Positions 16,365-25,217 of a stretch of DNA of 64,000 bases are shown here, piece by piece. The DNA is from Paenibacillus turpanensis (GTDB lineage Bacteria; Bacillota; Bacilli; Paenibacillales; YIM-B00363), in assembly GCF_011421635.1 (NCBI RefSeq), contig NZ_WTLI01000001.1, positions 272,633 through 336,632 of the forward strand, given 5' to 3'. The notes beneath the pieces are model-generated. The model was not told where the DNA came from. It saw nothing but the letters and a program-made list of their open reading frames with translations, and did no database searches. The position numbers were made by a program, and so were the translations under genes. Every line of letters begins with the position of its first letter. Position 1 is the first letter of the stretch.

Positions 16365-17525
16365 ATGGAAGCAGGATTACTGTCGTTACGCTTTATACTG
16401 CTGATCGCACCGGCCGTCGGCACGCTTTTTGTAGGAAGCGGCATTTTTTACCCCGAGTATACACTGTCGCTGCTCACTCTGATCGCCGTAGCCCAGCTTC
16501 GAATCAAATCGAGGCTTCCTGCGGCTGATGCGGCCACACTGGCCGAAACTGCACTTATCGCTTGGTTAAGTCATACCTATGGCGGACTTTACCCGCTTTG
16601 CATCTTTTCGACGTTATTTTCGCTTTATGTCCCAACCTCAACCATTACAAGCGGCATCCGGCTTCTGTTATGGAACCTGCTTCTCCCAGCTGCTTTGTTT
16701 TTTAGCGTCCTGCCTGCCCTGTCCGCTGTACATATCGCCTTGTTTATTTTGTATGGAGCATTTGCAGGGCTTCTCCTTTATTTGCAGCAAGCTGCAGGGC
16801 AAAAACGCCATACCGAAATACTTAACGACGAGCTAAGGCGCAAAGCCTACCAGCTGGAGGAAGCGCGTAAACGAACCGCCGAATTCGCCCGAGTCATTGA
16901 AGACGCCTCGCAGGCCGAGGAACGCAACCGGATTTCCCGCGATTTGCACGACGATCTGGGGCACCAGCTCATACGTACCAAGATGATGGCGGAGGCCGCC
17001 CTTCTTATCATGGACAAGCAGCCGGATAAGGGAATCGAGCTCTTGCGGGGCATCCGGGATCAGCTGACACAAAGCATGGATTCCCTGCGCAGCACGGTTC
17101 GGCGAATGAAGCCACGGGATGAGGAAATGAAATCGTATTCGATTCACCGCTTTTTCCAGGAAGCATCGATACAAACCGGGGTCGAATTCACCTACGAGAT
17201 CAGCGGCACGCCTTATCCGTTATACCCCAGCCTTGAAATGGTGCTGTACCGCAACGCTCAGGAGTCCGTTACCAACGCAGTGCGCCACGGCGGTGCAACC
17301 GCAGTTCACGCTCACCTGCATTACGACAGTAAGCAGCTTATGTTGAGCGTAAGCAACAACGGCCGGATTCCCGACCCGAAACAAACCGCAGAAAGAGGGC
17401 TTGGACTATCCGGGATGGAGGAACGCGCCGAATTACTGGGGGGGAAGCTGCAGCTTGATTACGGGGAACGCTTCACTGTATCGACATGGCTTCCCAATTA
17501 CGTCAACCGGGAGGAACAAAGATGA
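16365..17525 (+). CDS. Sensor histidine kinase, NarL/DesK class
   Basis: This 386-residue kinase has five or six hydrophobic segments over residues 1-140, a short coiled coil, then a HisKA_3 domain with AEERNRISRDLHDDLGHQL, where the first His of the DLHDDLGH motif is the phospho-site. The HATPase domain follows, with NAVRHGGA (N-box) and RGLGLSGMEERAELLGG (G-box). There is no extracellular sensor domain, so it likely senses within or at the membrane, as do kinases that guard against membrane-active antibiotics. The stop overlaps the regulator's ATG. Confidence 0.92.
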   Translation: MEAGLLSLRFILLIAPAVGTLFVGSGIFYPEYTLSLLTLIAVAQLRIKSRLPAADAATLAETALIAWLSHTYGGLYPLCIFSTLFSLYVPTSTITSGIRLLLWNLLLPAALFFSVLPALSAVHIALFILYGAFAGLLLYLQQAAGQKRHTEILNDELRRKAYQLEEARKRTAEFARVIEDASQAEERNRISRDLHDDLGHQLIRTKMMAEAALLIMDKQPDKGIELLRGIRDQLTQSMDSLRSTVRRMKPRDEEMKSYSIHRFFQEASIQTGVEFTYEISGTPYPLYPSLEMVLYRNAQESVTNAVRHGGATAVHAHLHYDSKQLMLSVSNNGRIPDPKQTAERGLGLSGMEERAELLGGKLQLDYGERFTVSTWLPNYVNREEQR

Positions 17526-18187
17526 TTCGAATACTGCTCGTCGATGACGACCCGCTTATACGGGAAAGCCTTCGTCTGCTGCTTGGCCATATGGAGCAGT
17601 TTGAAATTGCCGGTTCGGCCTCCGGCGGATATGAAGCGCTCGCTGTGCTGCAGCGCCTAGAGGAAGAAGGCCAGCCCGCCGACGTCGTGCTTCTAGATAT
17701 TCGCATGCCTGAAGGCGACGGTGTGGAATGCACGAAACGCATTCGCGAGCGCTGGCCCCATGTCAAGGTGCTCATTCTGACTACCTTTGACGAGGACGAA
17801 TATATCGTTGAGGCGCTAAAGAACGGCGCAGGCGGCTATATGCTGAAGAATACCTCGCCCGAGCGCATCGCCGAAGGAATTCGTACGGTTCATCAAGGCA
17901 GTATGCTCATCCACCCGGATGTGGCCAAAAAGGTATCCACCTTCTTCGCCCCGCAATCCCCGTCTTCCTCCTCAAATCCGGATGCGGTATTGGTGGAATA
18001 CGGGTTAACCAAAGCGGAGCGGGCAATTGTTCACAAAATCGCCGAGGGACTTTCGAACCGTGAAATTGCACAGGAGCTGTTTTTAAGCGAGGGCACCGTA
18101 AAAAATTACTTAACGGAAATTCTAAGCAAGCTTTCCTTGCGCGATCGGACCCAGGTTGCTATCTTTTATTTAAAATTAAAATCATAA
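17522..18187 (+). CDS. Response regulator, NarL/LuxR class
   Basis: This 221-residue protein has a receiver domain (LLVDDDPLI, phospho-acceptor Asp in VVLLDIRMPEGDG, Lys in GYMLKN) and a C-terminal LuxR-type helix-turn-helix (LTKAERAIVHKIAEGLSNREIAQELFLSEGTVKNYL). ATG 17522 overlaps the kinase stop by four bases (ATGA). A likely target is the divergent exporter operon. Confidence 0.93.
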   Translation: MIRILLVDDDPLIRESLRLLLGHMEQFEIAGSASGGYEALAVLQRLEEEGQPADVVLLDIRMPEGDGVECTKRIRERWPHVKVLILTTFDEDEYIVEALKNGAGGYMLKNTSPERIAEGIRTVHQGSMLIHPDVAKKVSTFFAPQSPSSSSNPDAVLVEYGLTKAERAIVHKIAEGLSNREIAQELFLSEGTVKNYLTEILSKLSLRDRTQVAIFYLKLKS

Positions 18188-18212
18188 CCTCATCATGAAA
18201 GGACAGAATCGC

Positions 18213-18848
18213 ATGACTACGACATTCCAAGGATTTCACAACCAAGATTTCGAGGTGCTGGATTTGCCCGGATTAGACGCACGGATGGAGGGCATCCGCT
18301 CTGTCATTCAGCCGAAGTTCCAGCAGCTAGGAGAGCTGCTCAGCGGTGAGCTGAGCGCCATGGCCGGCGACGAAATGTTCGTCCACATCGCGAAACACGC
18401 ACGCCGCACCGTTAACCCGCCTGCGGACACATGGATGGCGTTCTGTGGCAACAAGAGAGGCTACAAGCAGCATCCCCACTTCCAGATCGGTTTATGGAAT
18501 GATCGGGTGTTTGCCTGGTTCGCCCTCATATACGAGCTGCCGGATAAGCGCCGCATGGCGGAAGCGCTGCTGGAGCAGGCCGACACCGTGCGCAGCCTGG
18601 TGCCTGAGCATTACTCCTTGTCGTTCGATCATATGAAAAAGGAAGATATCAAAGCGGGCACCCTCAGCAGCGAGGACTGGACCAAGGCGTTGGAGCGCTT
18701 CCGTGATGTGAAGAGCTGCGAGCTGCTCATCGGCCGCGTCTGGCCGGCAGACAGTGCAGAGCTTGCAAACGGCGAACAGCTTGCCGCTCAAATCCGCGCC
18801 ACTTTCCAAACGCTGATGCCGCTGTACCAGATCACGCGCAGCATATAA
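18213..18848 (+). CDS. DUF1054 family protein (YktB-like)
   Basis: This 211-residue soluble protein is recognised as the UPF0637/DUF1054 family by LPGLDARMEGIRSVIQPKF, MFVHIAKHARRTVNPPADTW and HFQIGLWNDRVFAWFALIYE. Its function is unknown. ATG 18213 follows AAAGGA and lies 25 bases after the response-regulator stop, so it may be read from the same transcript. Length matches the family. Confidence 0.88.
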   Translation: MTTTFQGFHNQDFEVLDLPGLDARMEGIRSVIQPKFQQLGELLSGELSAMAGDEMFVHIAKHARRTVNPPADTWMAFCGNKRGYKQHPHFQIGLWNDRVFAWFALIYELPDKRRMAEALLEQADTVRSLVPEHYSLSFDHMKKEDIKAGTLSSEDWTKALERFRDVKSCELLIGRVWPADSAELANGEQLAAQIRATFQTLMPLYQITRSI

Positions 18849-18889
18849 AGATAAGTCAAGCTTATGGGCTTGGCCTCCTTATTTCCCAT

Positions 18890-18951
18890 AAAAAAAAACC
18901 TGCCCCGCTCCGGCCATAAATAAAGCCAGATGCAAAAGGCAGGTTTTTTTG
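18890..18951. terminator. Bidirectional terminator
   Basis: AACCTGCC...GGCAGGTT stem with an inner GGC/GCC stem, flanked by a run of A on the left and T on the right. It serves both the DUF1054 gene and the converging MFS gene. Confidence 0.8.
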
Positions 18952-18969
18952 TGCAAGCAAACTAGCTCC

Positions 18970-20148
18970 TTATCCGCCGGCATTGCCGGTCCTTTGCAGC
19001 GAGCGGTCCAGCGTGACGAACCGCTGGAGAAGTATAATTGCGAGAAACGACACCATACCGCCAAATAGGAAAGGCAGTCCGATGTCCAAATGAAAAAGTG
19101 CGGTTCCCGTCAATGGGCCGGCAATACGGCCAAGGCTGTCCATCGACGAATTCAGTCCGCTTGCAACGCCTTGTCCAACGCTTGTTTTCTGTGTAATGAG
19201 CGATGTCACGCAGGGCCGGATCAGCGCATTGCCGATTCCGTATACCGATAGGAACAGCATCGCGGTCCACAAGTTATACGAAAATATAATGAGCAGGAAG
19301 CCGATCCCGGAAATAATTAGTCCGGCCAGTATGGCCTTCCACTCTCCGCCCTTTTTGACCATCCGTCGAACAACTCCGCCTTGAATTAACGCACCGACGA
19401 TCCCGCTCGCTAAAAACATCCAGCCGATGTCAGTCGGTGTAGCTCCGAATCGTTTCGCTTGATAATATTGAAGCGTTGCTTCCATCGCCGCCAAAGAAAA
19501 CGATACAAAAAACGATAATATGTACAAATACTTGAGCGAGCCTTCGAACGCCTTCCATCTCGAAACCTTCGGCTCATTAGCCCCCCGCCGCTTGTCCGGC
19601 GTGAGCGACTCCGGTAAATACGCGAAGGCAAACAGCAGCGTAAGGAACGCTAAGCCGGATGCCGCAAAAAATGGAACCTCGTTCCCGAATTGGCTCAGCA
19701 GCCCGCCGATCGCAGGGCCAAATATGAACCCCAGCCCGATCGACATCCCGACCAGCCCCATTCCTTTCGTGCGCTGATCTTCCGTGGTGATATCTGCTAC
19801 ATAAGCGACCGCGCAAGCGGTTGCCGCCCCGGAGAACAGGCCGCCCAATATGCGGGATACGTACATCAGCCAAAGCTGCCCTTCGGAAATACCGAATAAG
19901 AGAAAGCTGATGCTGAAACCGATTAAGCCCATCATAATAATCGGTCTTCTTCCGATCTTATCGGATAGTCCGCCCCAAAACGGCGAAAGCAAAAAGGATG
20001 CGAGCGAATATAACGAAAGCATCAATCCGAGATGCAGCGGTGCAGCTCCCGCGTCCTCGACCATAACCGGCACAACCGGAATGATGATCGCGAAGCCGAT
20101 AAACAGCGTCATCAGCAGCACCATGATGACCCCGAGCTGTTTTCTCAT
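18970..20148 (-). CDS. MFS transporter, multidrug-efflux type
   Basis: This 392-residue, 12-helix major facilitator has the motif-A loop GGLSDKIGRRPIIM between helices 2 and 3 and the antiporter-type VGMSIGLGFIFGPAIGGLLS (motif C) in helix 5, both typical of drug:proton antiporters of the TetA/NorA kind. The substrate is not predictable. A second, unlike MFS gene lies 36 bases upstream on the same strand. Confidence 0.87.
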   Translation of the reverse strand: MRKQLGVIMVLLMTLFIGFAIIIPVVPVMVEDAGAAPLHLGLMLSLYSLASFLLSPFWGGLSDKIGRRPIIMMGLIGFSISFLLFGISEGQLWLMYVSRILGGLFSGAATACAVAYVADITTEDQRTKGMGLVGMSIGLGFIFGPAIGGLLSQFGNEVPFFAASGLAFLTLLFAFAYLPESLTPDKRRGANEPKVSRWKAFEGSLKYLYILSFFVSFSLAAMEATLQYYQAKRFGATPTDIGWMFLASGIVGALIQGGVVRRMVKKGGEWKAILAGLIISGIGFLLIIFSYNLWTAMLFLSVYGIGNALIRPCVTSLITQKTSVGQGVASGLNSSMDSLGRIAGPLTGTALFHLDIGLPFLFGGMVSFLAIILLQRFVTLDRSLQRTGNAGG

Positions 20149-20183
20149 GTGCGGCGAAGCCTCCCTATGGAATGAATTCGCTC

Positions 20184-21473
20184 TTATCTTACCACTACTT
20201 TTTTGTTATGGGAAATCATCCCGTGAAGCACAACGAGCACAGCCAGTACAGAGCCGCTCACAAGAAACGGCATGGCCGGTCCGAACACATCCCACAGCTT
20301 TCCCGAGACAATTGGACCGGTAATCATGCCCGCCCCTTCGATGGTCAAAATAAACCCCCACACCGTGCCTCGTTTCCGGTTTGGCACAACCGAGGCGATC
20401 ATCGCGTTCCAGGACGGAATAATAAGCGCGTAGCCAAGCCCGATGAGCGCTACCGCTGCGTACAGCCATACCCCCATCCCTGCAAAAGGAAATGCCAGCA
20501 TCGCAGCCGCAGCAAGCGGCAAGCCGACATGCAGAAAGCTTCTATGCCCATAACGGTCAACGAGCTTACCTACCGGAATTAATGCTCCCACCGTAATCGC
20601 ACCGCCAAAAAGCAAAAATAAGCTGTACTGCTGCGGAGAAAGCTGCAGCACCTCTCTTGCATAAAGCGTAATAATCGGCGTTAAAATGCCCAGCGCAAAC
20701 GTCTGCAGGAAAAGCGCCGGATAAAACCAGAAGCTCACCTGCAGCGACTTTGCCAGCTCTAAAAAGCCTTCCTTGCGGCCGCTCGCTTTCGCGCCTTCCG
20801 CTCCGGGATCCTGATGCCGCTGCACAATAGCAGGCTTGAAGAGCGGCAATCGTGCCGCAGATGAGCTTTTCCCGGCGTCTGCAGCGGTTTCCCGCTTCGG
20901 CAGGAACAAGGCGGCAAGCACCACCACCGTCATCATACCGATTAAGATTCGGAAAGCCTGCGTATAATCGTGTCCGTAAATAAAAAAATTAATGACAACG
21001 GGTCCCATTCCTGTACCAACCAGCCATGAAGTATAAATAACGCTCATGACGGTAGCCCTTGCCTTTTCCCCCGCTACCCCGGTAGCCCCTGCCATTACGC
21101 AAGGCCACAGCGGTGAAGTGCCTAGACCGAGGAGTGCCGACGCTGCAACCATCCAGACAATGTCGTCAAACAGCGCAAAAATCGCAACCGCTCCAAATGT
21201 CGCCACCACGCCAAGAAGCATAGTGAGCCGGTACCCCGCCTTATCGACCAGCCAGCCCGTCGGCGTACGCCCGACATTGTCGCCGATATACTGTAAAGAC
21301 ATGGCCCAACCGACCGCAAAGACGGACAGCCCGAGCACCGAGCTAAAATACACAGGCAGCACGGCGACCAGCAGTGCTCCCTTTACAAATTCCACCAAAA
21401 ACATAATTAATAAGAGCAGCACCACAAACCGGGAAAACAGCACGTCTCTTAAACGAATCGCAGCTTTATTCAA
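20184..21473 (-). CDS. MFS transporter
   Basis: This 429-residue, 12-helix MFS protein has a central cytoplasmic loop rich in Lys, Ala and Gly between helices 6 and 7. Motif-A-like loops are GWLVDKAGYRLTM and GKLVDRYGHRSF. The preferred start is TTG 21473, seven bases after a strong GGAGGTG; the ATG 14 codons upstream lacks a ribosome site. It is divergent from the arginine decarboxylase gene. The substrate is unknown, and polyamine export would only be a guess from position. Confidence 0.83.
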   Translation of the reverse strand: MNKAAIRLRDVLFSRFVVLLLLIMFLVEFVKGALLVAVLPVYFSSVLGLSVFAVGWAMSLQYIGDNVGRTPTGWLVDKAGYRLTMLLGVVATFGAVAIFALFDDIVWMVAASALLGLGTSPLWPCVMAGATGVAGEKARATVMSVIYTSWLVGTGMGPVVINFFIYGHDYTQAFRILIGMMTVVVLAALFLPKRETAADAGKSSSAARLPLFKPAIVQRHQDPGAEGAKASGRKEGFLELAKSLQVSFWFYPALFLQTFALGILTPIITLYAREVLQLSPQQYSLFLLFGGAITVGALIPVGKLVDRYGHRSFLHVGLPLAAAAMLAFPFAGMGVWLYAAVALIGLGYALIIPSWNAMIASVVPNRKRGTVWGFILTIEGAGMITGPIVSGKLWDVFGPAMPFLVSGSVLAVLVVLHGMISHNKKVVVR

Positions 21474-21522
21474 GCTTCCCACCTCCCCTCCCCAGTATTG
21501 CCCGACATCATCCAAATTTTAC

Positions 21523-21551
21523 TTGCATCGCCCTACTTTTTTCCCTATAAT
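21523..21551 (+). promoter_or_regulatory. SigA promoter for speA
   Basis: TTGCAT (21523-21528), 17-base spacer, TATAAT (21546-21551). Transcription from it would start near 21558, which rules out the in-frame ATG at 21550 as the translation start of the next gene. Confidence 0.75.
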
Positions 21552-21600
21552 GTGTGAATTGTACGTTCATCAAAAACCAAAAGAAAGGCAGGGACACGCC

Positions 21601-23070
21601 GTGGATCAAACCCGCACACCTCTGTTTACCACATTAAAAGAGCATGCGAAGCGCAATCCGCTACAGTTTCACATTCCAGGTCATAAGAAGGGAGTCGGGA
21701 TGGATCCAGAGTTCCGAGATTTTATCGGAGAAAAGGCGCTGTCTATCGACCTCATAAATATTGCTCCGCTGGACGATCTGCACCAGCCGACCGGCGTTAT
21801 CGATGAGGCGCAGCGGCTTGCCGCAGAAGCCTTTGGCGCGGACTACACCTTCTTTTCCGTACAAGGAACGAGCGGCGCCATTCAGACAATGATCATGTCG
21901 GTTTGCGAGCCGGGAGACAAAATTCTCGTTCCGCGCAACGTGCACAAGTCGGTCATGTCCGCGATTATTTTTGCCGGCGCCAAGCCGATCTTTATTTCAC
22001 CTGCGATGGACCCGAACCTGGGGATCGCCCACGGCATTACAACGAGATCCGTACGAAAGGCGCTTGAAAAGCATCCTGACGCCAAAGCTGTGCTCGTTAT
22101 TAACCCAACGTATTTTGGCGTAAGCACCAATCTTCGTGAAATTGTTGAGCTTGCCCATGAGCATGATATTCCCGTGCTTGTCGACGAGGCGCATGGCGTG
22201 CACATTCATTTCCATGAGAAGCTTCCGGTATCGGCCATGCAAGCCGGAGCGGACATGGCCGCTACCAGCGTGCATAAGCTCGGAGGCTCGCTCACGCAAA
22301 GCTCCGTGCTGAACGTTCGCGCCGGCCGGGTCAATCCGAAGCGGGTGCAGTCGATTATCAGCATGCTGACGACGACTTCCACCTCCTATATTCTGCTGGC
22401 ATCGCTTGACGCGGCCCGCCGCCAGCTTGCCCTGCACGGCAGAGAAATGGCGGAACGTGCGATCCAGCTTGCCCATTACGCGCGCAAAGAAATTAATGAA
22501 ATCAATGGCTTGTACTGCTTCGGGGAAGATATTCTCGGTTCGGAGGCAACCTACGACTACGATCCGTCCAAACTGACCGTGCATGTGCGCAAACTTGGCT
22601 TAACGGGCTACGATGTCGAGAAGTATTTGCGCAAAGAACATAATATCGAAGTCGAAATGAGCGACTTGTATAACATTCTTTGTCTGATCACACCGGGTGA
22701 CAATCAAGACACTGTAGACCGTCTGCTCGACGCACTGCGCCAGCTGTCATCCCTGCATTCCGGCAACGGAGATATTCCTGCGGTAAAGGTTAAAACTCCG
22801 AAAATCCCTTATTTATCCCTATATCCGCGCGATGCTTTTTACGCGGACACCGAGCTTATACCGTTAAAGCAGTCGGCGGGGCGCATCATCGCCGAATTTA
22901 TTATGGTGTATCCTCCGGGTATTCCGATATTAATTCCTGGCGAAATCATCACGCAGGAAAACATCGATTACATTCAGGAGCATATTGACGTCGGCCTTCC
23001 GGTTCAAGGACCGGAGGATAAAACCATGCAGATGATTAAAGTCATTCAGGAAGAAGCGGCGATCTTCTAA
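21601..23070 (+). CDS. speA: Arginine decarboxylase, PLP-dependent, Bacillus SpeA type
   Basis: This 489-residue enzyme of the Orn/Lys/Arg decarboxylase group starts polyamine synthesis by making agmatine from arginine. It follows Bacillus SpeA nearly throughout: FHIPGHKKGVGMDPEF, FFSVQGTSGAIQTMIM, VDEAHGVHIHFH with the cofactor-binding Asp, and SVHKLGG with the PLP-linked Lys. GTG 21601 is the start because the promoter's -10 covers the upstream ATG. speE and speB are absent. Lysine decarboxylase activity is the main alternative in this family. A strong terminator follows. Confidence 0.9.
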   Translation: MDQTRTPLFTTLKEHAKRNPLQFHIPGHKKGVGMDPEFRDFIGEKALSIDLINIAPLDDLHQPTGVIDEAQRLAAEAFGADYTFFSVQGTSGAIQTMIMSVCEPGDKILVPRNVHKSVMSAIIFAGAKPIFISPAMDPNLGIAHGITTRSVRKALEKHPDAKAVLVINPTYFGVSTNLREIVELAHEHDIPVLVDEAHGVHIHFHEKLPVSAMQAGADMAATSVHKLGGSLTQSSVLNVRAGRVNPKRVQSIISMLTTTSTSYILLASLDAARRQLALHGREMAERAIQLAHYARKEINEINGLYCFGEDILGSEATYDYDPSKLTVHVRKLGLTGYDVEKYLRKEHNIEVEMSDLYNILCLITPGDNQDTVDRLLDALRQLSSLHSGNGDIPAVKVKTPKIPYLSLYPRDAFYADTELIPLKQSAGRIIAEFIMVYPPGIPILIPGEIITQENIDYIQEHIDVGLPVQGPEDKTMQMIKVIQEEAAIF

Positions 23071-23086
23071 ACCCACAAACACAAAA

Positions 23087-23118
23087 AAACGCAGCGGCCA
23101 AATGGCTGCTGCGTTTTT
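23087..23118 (+). terminator. Terminator of speA
   Basis: AAACGCAGC-GGCCA / TGGC-TGCTGCGTTT stem with one internal mismatch, followed by T residues, 16 bases after the stop. Confidence 0.85.
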
Positions 23119-23194
23119 AATTTCATAATCATCGCTTATTCGCTAAAGAAATCAATACAATTGGTTTATAGACATGGCACTATGGTGACGATCG

Positions 23195-23485
23195 TTAGTA
23201 TTGCTCCTTCAAACCAAGATCGGGCAGCCTCTGCTGCATAAATACGGAAAGCTCTTGAGCCTCTTCTTTAGAAGAAATGGCAAATGACCGCTGCAAATGC
23301 TCCAAATCTACAACATCCTCCGCGGAAAGCAGTGAGGATCGACCGGTTTGCATGCAGACGACGAGAGGTTTGCCGAAAAAGTTGTCTGTGTGTACGATAG
23401 CGAAATCATATCGGGCCCGCTCGGAGATGTAGCCGATGAAGTTTACTTGCGTAGATTCTATTGTGTCATATAACCGTTCAAACAT
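23195..23485 (-). CDS. DUF3055 family protein
   Basis: This 96-residue soluble protein matches the DUF3055 family through MFERLYDTIESTQVNFIGYI, RYDFAIVHTDNFFGKPLVVCMQTGRSSLL and a helical tail. The family is conserved in Bacillales and Staphylococcus; no biochemical role is known to me. It is transcribed alone. A GGAGGT-like site precedes the ATG. Confidence 0.8.
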   Translation of the reverse strand: MFERLYDTIESTQVNFIGYISERARYDFAIVHTDNFFGKPLVVCMQTGRSSLLSAEDVVDLEHLQRSFAISSKEEAQELSVFMQQRLPDLGLKEQY

Positions 23486-23583
23486 CGCGTCTACCTCCTA
23501 TACGTAAATTTTCTGAAAATTTAAACTTAATACAATTACAACTATAACCGATTTCCATCTTTTTGACAACCTTCCCCCTTCGA

Positions 23584-23612
23584 TTGTAAAACAAAATCTG
23601 AAATGTTATCAT
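23584..23612 (+). promoter_or_regulatory. SigA promoter for the DUF1885 gene
   Basis: TTGTAA (23584-23589), 17-base spacer, TATCAT (23607-23612), about 50 bases before the start codon. Confidence 0.6.
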
Positions 23613-23664
23613 GATTTGTGGACCCGGATTCAGCTATTATTGATCCCCTAGGCAGGTGTATGTT

Positions 23665-24084
23665 ATGAGTCAATCCGCATTTTTATATTTTGTTGAAGGC
23701 TCTTCCGTCGCTTCTCTGACCCTGGATGAGCTGAAAGACCAGCTGCTCCGCTATCAGGAGCAAACCCGTCTGACGGGCCAGCAGCTGGGTTGGGAATACG
23801 AGGATGCCGCTTTCCCCTACACGATCGAAACAAAGCCTGAGGCGGAAGGGCAATGGTTTTACTTGAAAGGTAAAAATCCGCTGTACAAATATATCGTTAT
23901 GGGTGTAGGCACGAAGCAGGTAGACGAACAAGAGCGGAACTGCGTTCAGGTCGTTCTTCCGGCTGACAGCACACCGGGCGATAAGGCCAAAGCAAACGAG
24001 CTTTGTAAGTGGATGGCCCGGCATTTAAAATCCGAGCTGCACTTGTTTAACGGAAGAATTATGTACTTCAACCCCCGCAAATAA
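23665..24084 (+). CDS. DUF1885 family protein
   Basis: This 139-residue soluble alpha/beta protein looks like the DUF1885 family of Bacillales: MSQSAFLYFVEGSSVASLTLDE at the start, LGWEYEDAAFPYTIE centrally and a basic LCKWMARHLKSELHLFNGR end. Function is unknown. ATG 23665 is chosen because AGGTG lies seven bases before it; an in-frame GTG lies three codons upstream. It is monocistronic, with its own promoter and a terminator shared with the converging gene. Confidence 0.72.
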   Translation: MSQSAFLYFVEGSSVASLTLDELKDQLLRYQEQTRLTGQQLGWEYEDAAFPYTIETKPEAEGQWFYLKGKNPLYKYIVMGVGTKQVDEQERNCVQVVLPADSTPGDKAKANELCKWMARHLKSELHLFNGRIMYFNPRK

Positions 24085-24100
24085 GGACGACCATATCCAC

Positions 24101-24138
24101 AAAAAAATCCGATCCGCTTTCGCGGACCGGATTTTTTT
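24101..24138. terminator. Bidirectional terminator
   Basis: AAATCCGATCCGC / GCGGACCGGATTT stem with a TTTC loop, flanked by A and T runs. It serves the DUF1885 gene and the converging DUF1292 gene, whose stop codon lies inside it. Confidence 0.85.
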
Positions 24139-24439
24139 ACGCTTGCTCGCTTGCTAAAATTTCATCGTAGATCTTGGATACGCGATCCCATTCCTGATCG
24201 TCGTCGATCGAAACAAGATACGCATCACCGGCTTCTCCGTCTTCTTCAATCCGGAAAATCAAGCCGTCGGCCTCCGGGTCGTTACGGTCCAGCAGTACTG
24301 CGTACACCTTCTCCTCTGCTTCAAAGGTGTACACCATAATCATTTCACGGTCAACGCCCTCTTCGTCCGTGATGACAAAGACCTGCTCCTCGTCGCCGCA
24401 CCCGCAATTCTCACCGTGCTCGTGATCGTGATCGTGCAT
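24137..24439 (-). CDS. DUF1292 family acidic protein
   Basis: This 100-residue, strongly acidic protein of the DUF1292 (YrzB-like) family has FVITDEEGVDREMIMVYTFE and EEKVYAVLLDRNDPE as family core. The N-terminus HDHDHEHGENCGC is rich in His and Cys, which suggests metal binding that the core family lacks; that is inference. Usually the family sits beside yrrK/yrrL, but those genes are absent here. Confidence 0.82.
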   Translation of the reverse strand: MHDHDHEHGENCGCGDEEQVFVITDEEGVDREMIMVYTFEAEEKVYAVLLDRNDPEADGLIFRIEEDGEAGDAYLVSIDDDQEWDRVSKIYDEILASEQA

Positions 24440-24466
24440 CCTATACCCTCATTTCTTCAGTTTGGA

Positions 24467-25060
24467 CTATTCGCCCATCGACATAATCGCTTTCTGCGAT
24501 ACAAGCGAATACGGTCCGTCTTTAGTTTGCTGCATGTAGAACTTAACCATGTACTTCCCCGTCTGTTTAAAGTCTAGACGAATCGTCGGAGTTGTATACC
24601 AGAAGTTGTCCTTCTGCTCCGTCAGCTCTTTACTCTTCGTCTCGACAACCTTGCCATTCGGGTCAACAATATCAACTTTAAAGGAATGAATGGAAGTTTT
24701 CAAGCTGTCTACTTGAGCAAAGACGACAAAATCGTATTTTCCAACCGAAACGTTGCCAAAGGGTCTCATGGAATCCTTAACAACCTCAAACAGTGACAAA
24801 TGAACGTTAGGTTTATATACATGGACGGTGTTGTATGTAGGATCCATGTTTACAATGGCCTGTAAATAGTCCCGATTTGCGTTCATAGGCAGCATTGCGG
24901 TTCCATCGATATTTACGGCGGAAACACCCGCGTCCGTACCGTCAACAAAGAAGCCTAACCGTTTACCTGTAAACGTTTCTAGGGCATCATCTGCGAATAC
25001 GGTTGCTGTACCGATGAAAGATAGTACAATGCCTGAAATCAGCAGCTTCTTGAGTTTCAT
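24467..25060 (-). CDS. Secreted protein of unknown function
   Basis: This 197-residue protein has a classical signal peptide: MKLKK, a hydrophobic core to about residue 20, and a likely cleavage after VFA at 23. The mature part begins with a short domain containing DGTAMLPMNANRDYLQAI, similar in feel to copper-amine-oxidase-like N-terminal surface domains, and ends with a beta-rich region. No catalytic motif is seen. ATG 25060 has GGAGGT eight bases upstream; a 44-codon extension is not needed. Confidence 0.72.
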   Translation of the reverse strand: MKLKKLLISGIVLSFIGTATVFADDALETFTGKRLGFFVDGTDAGVSAVNIDGTAMLPMNANRDYLQAIVNMDPTYNTVHVYKPNVHLSLFEVVKDSMRPFGNVSVGKYDFVVFAQVDSLKTSIHSFKVDIVDPNGKVVETKSKELTEQKDNFWYTTPTIRLDFKQTGKYMVKFYMQQTKDGPYSLVSQKAIMSMGE

Positions 25061-25217
25061 CAGTCCATACCTCCAAATGTTGTATCGTATGGTTATACTC
25101 CTCACAAGAGGGATAGTTGCGCAGCCGGGGAAAAAAGTTAAAATAATTTTTGGCGTGAAATATTTCACCGCTAGATTGCTTTTGTTTTTCAAATAGAAAT
25201 GGTAAATTTAATAGACC

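Noticed and set aside
21046..21600. N-terminal extension of the arginine decarboxylase frame into the MFS gene
   Set aside because: The frame is open upstream, but the promoter at 21523-21551 and the family N-terminus place the start at GTG 21601.
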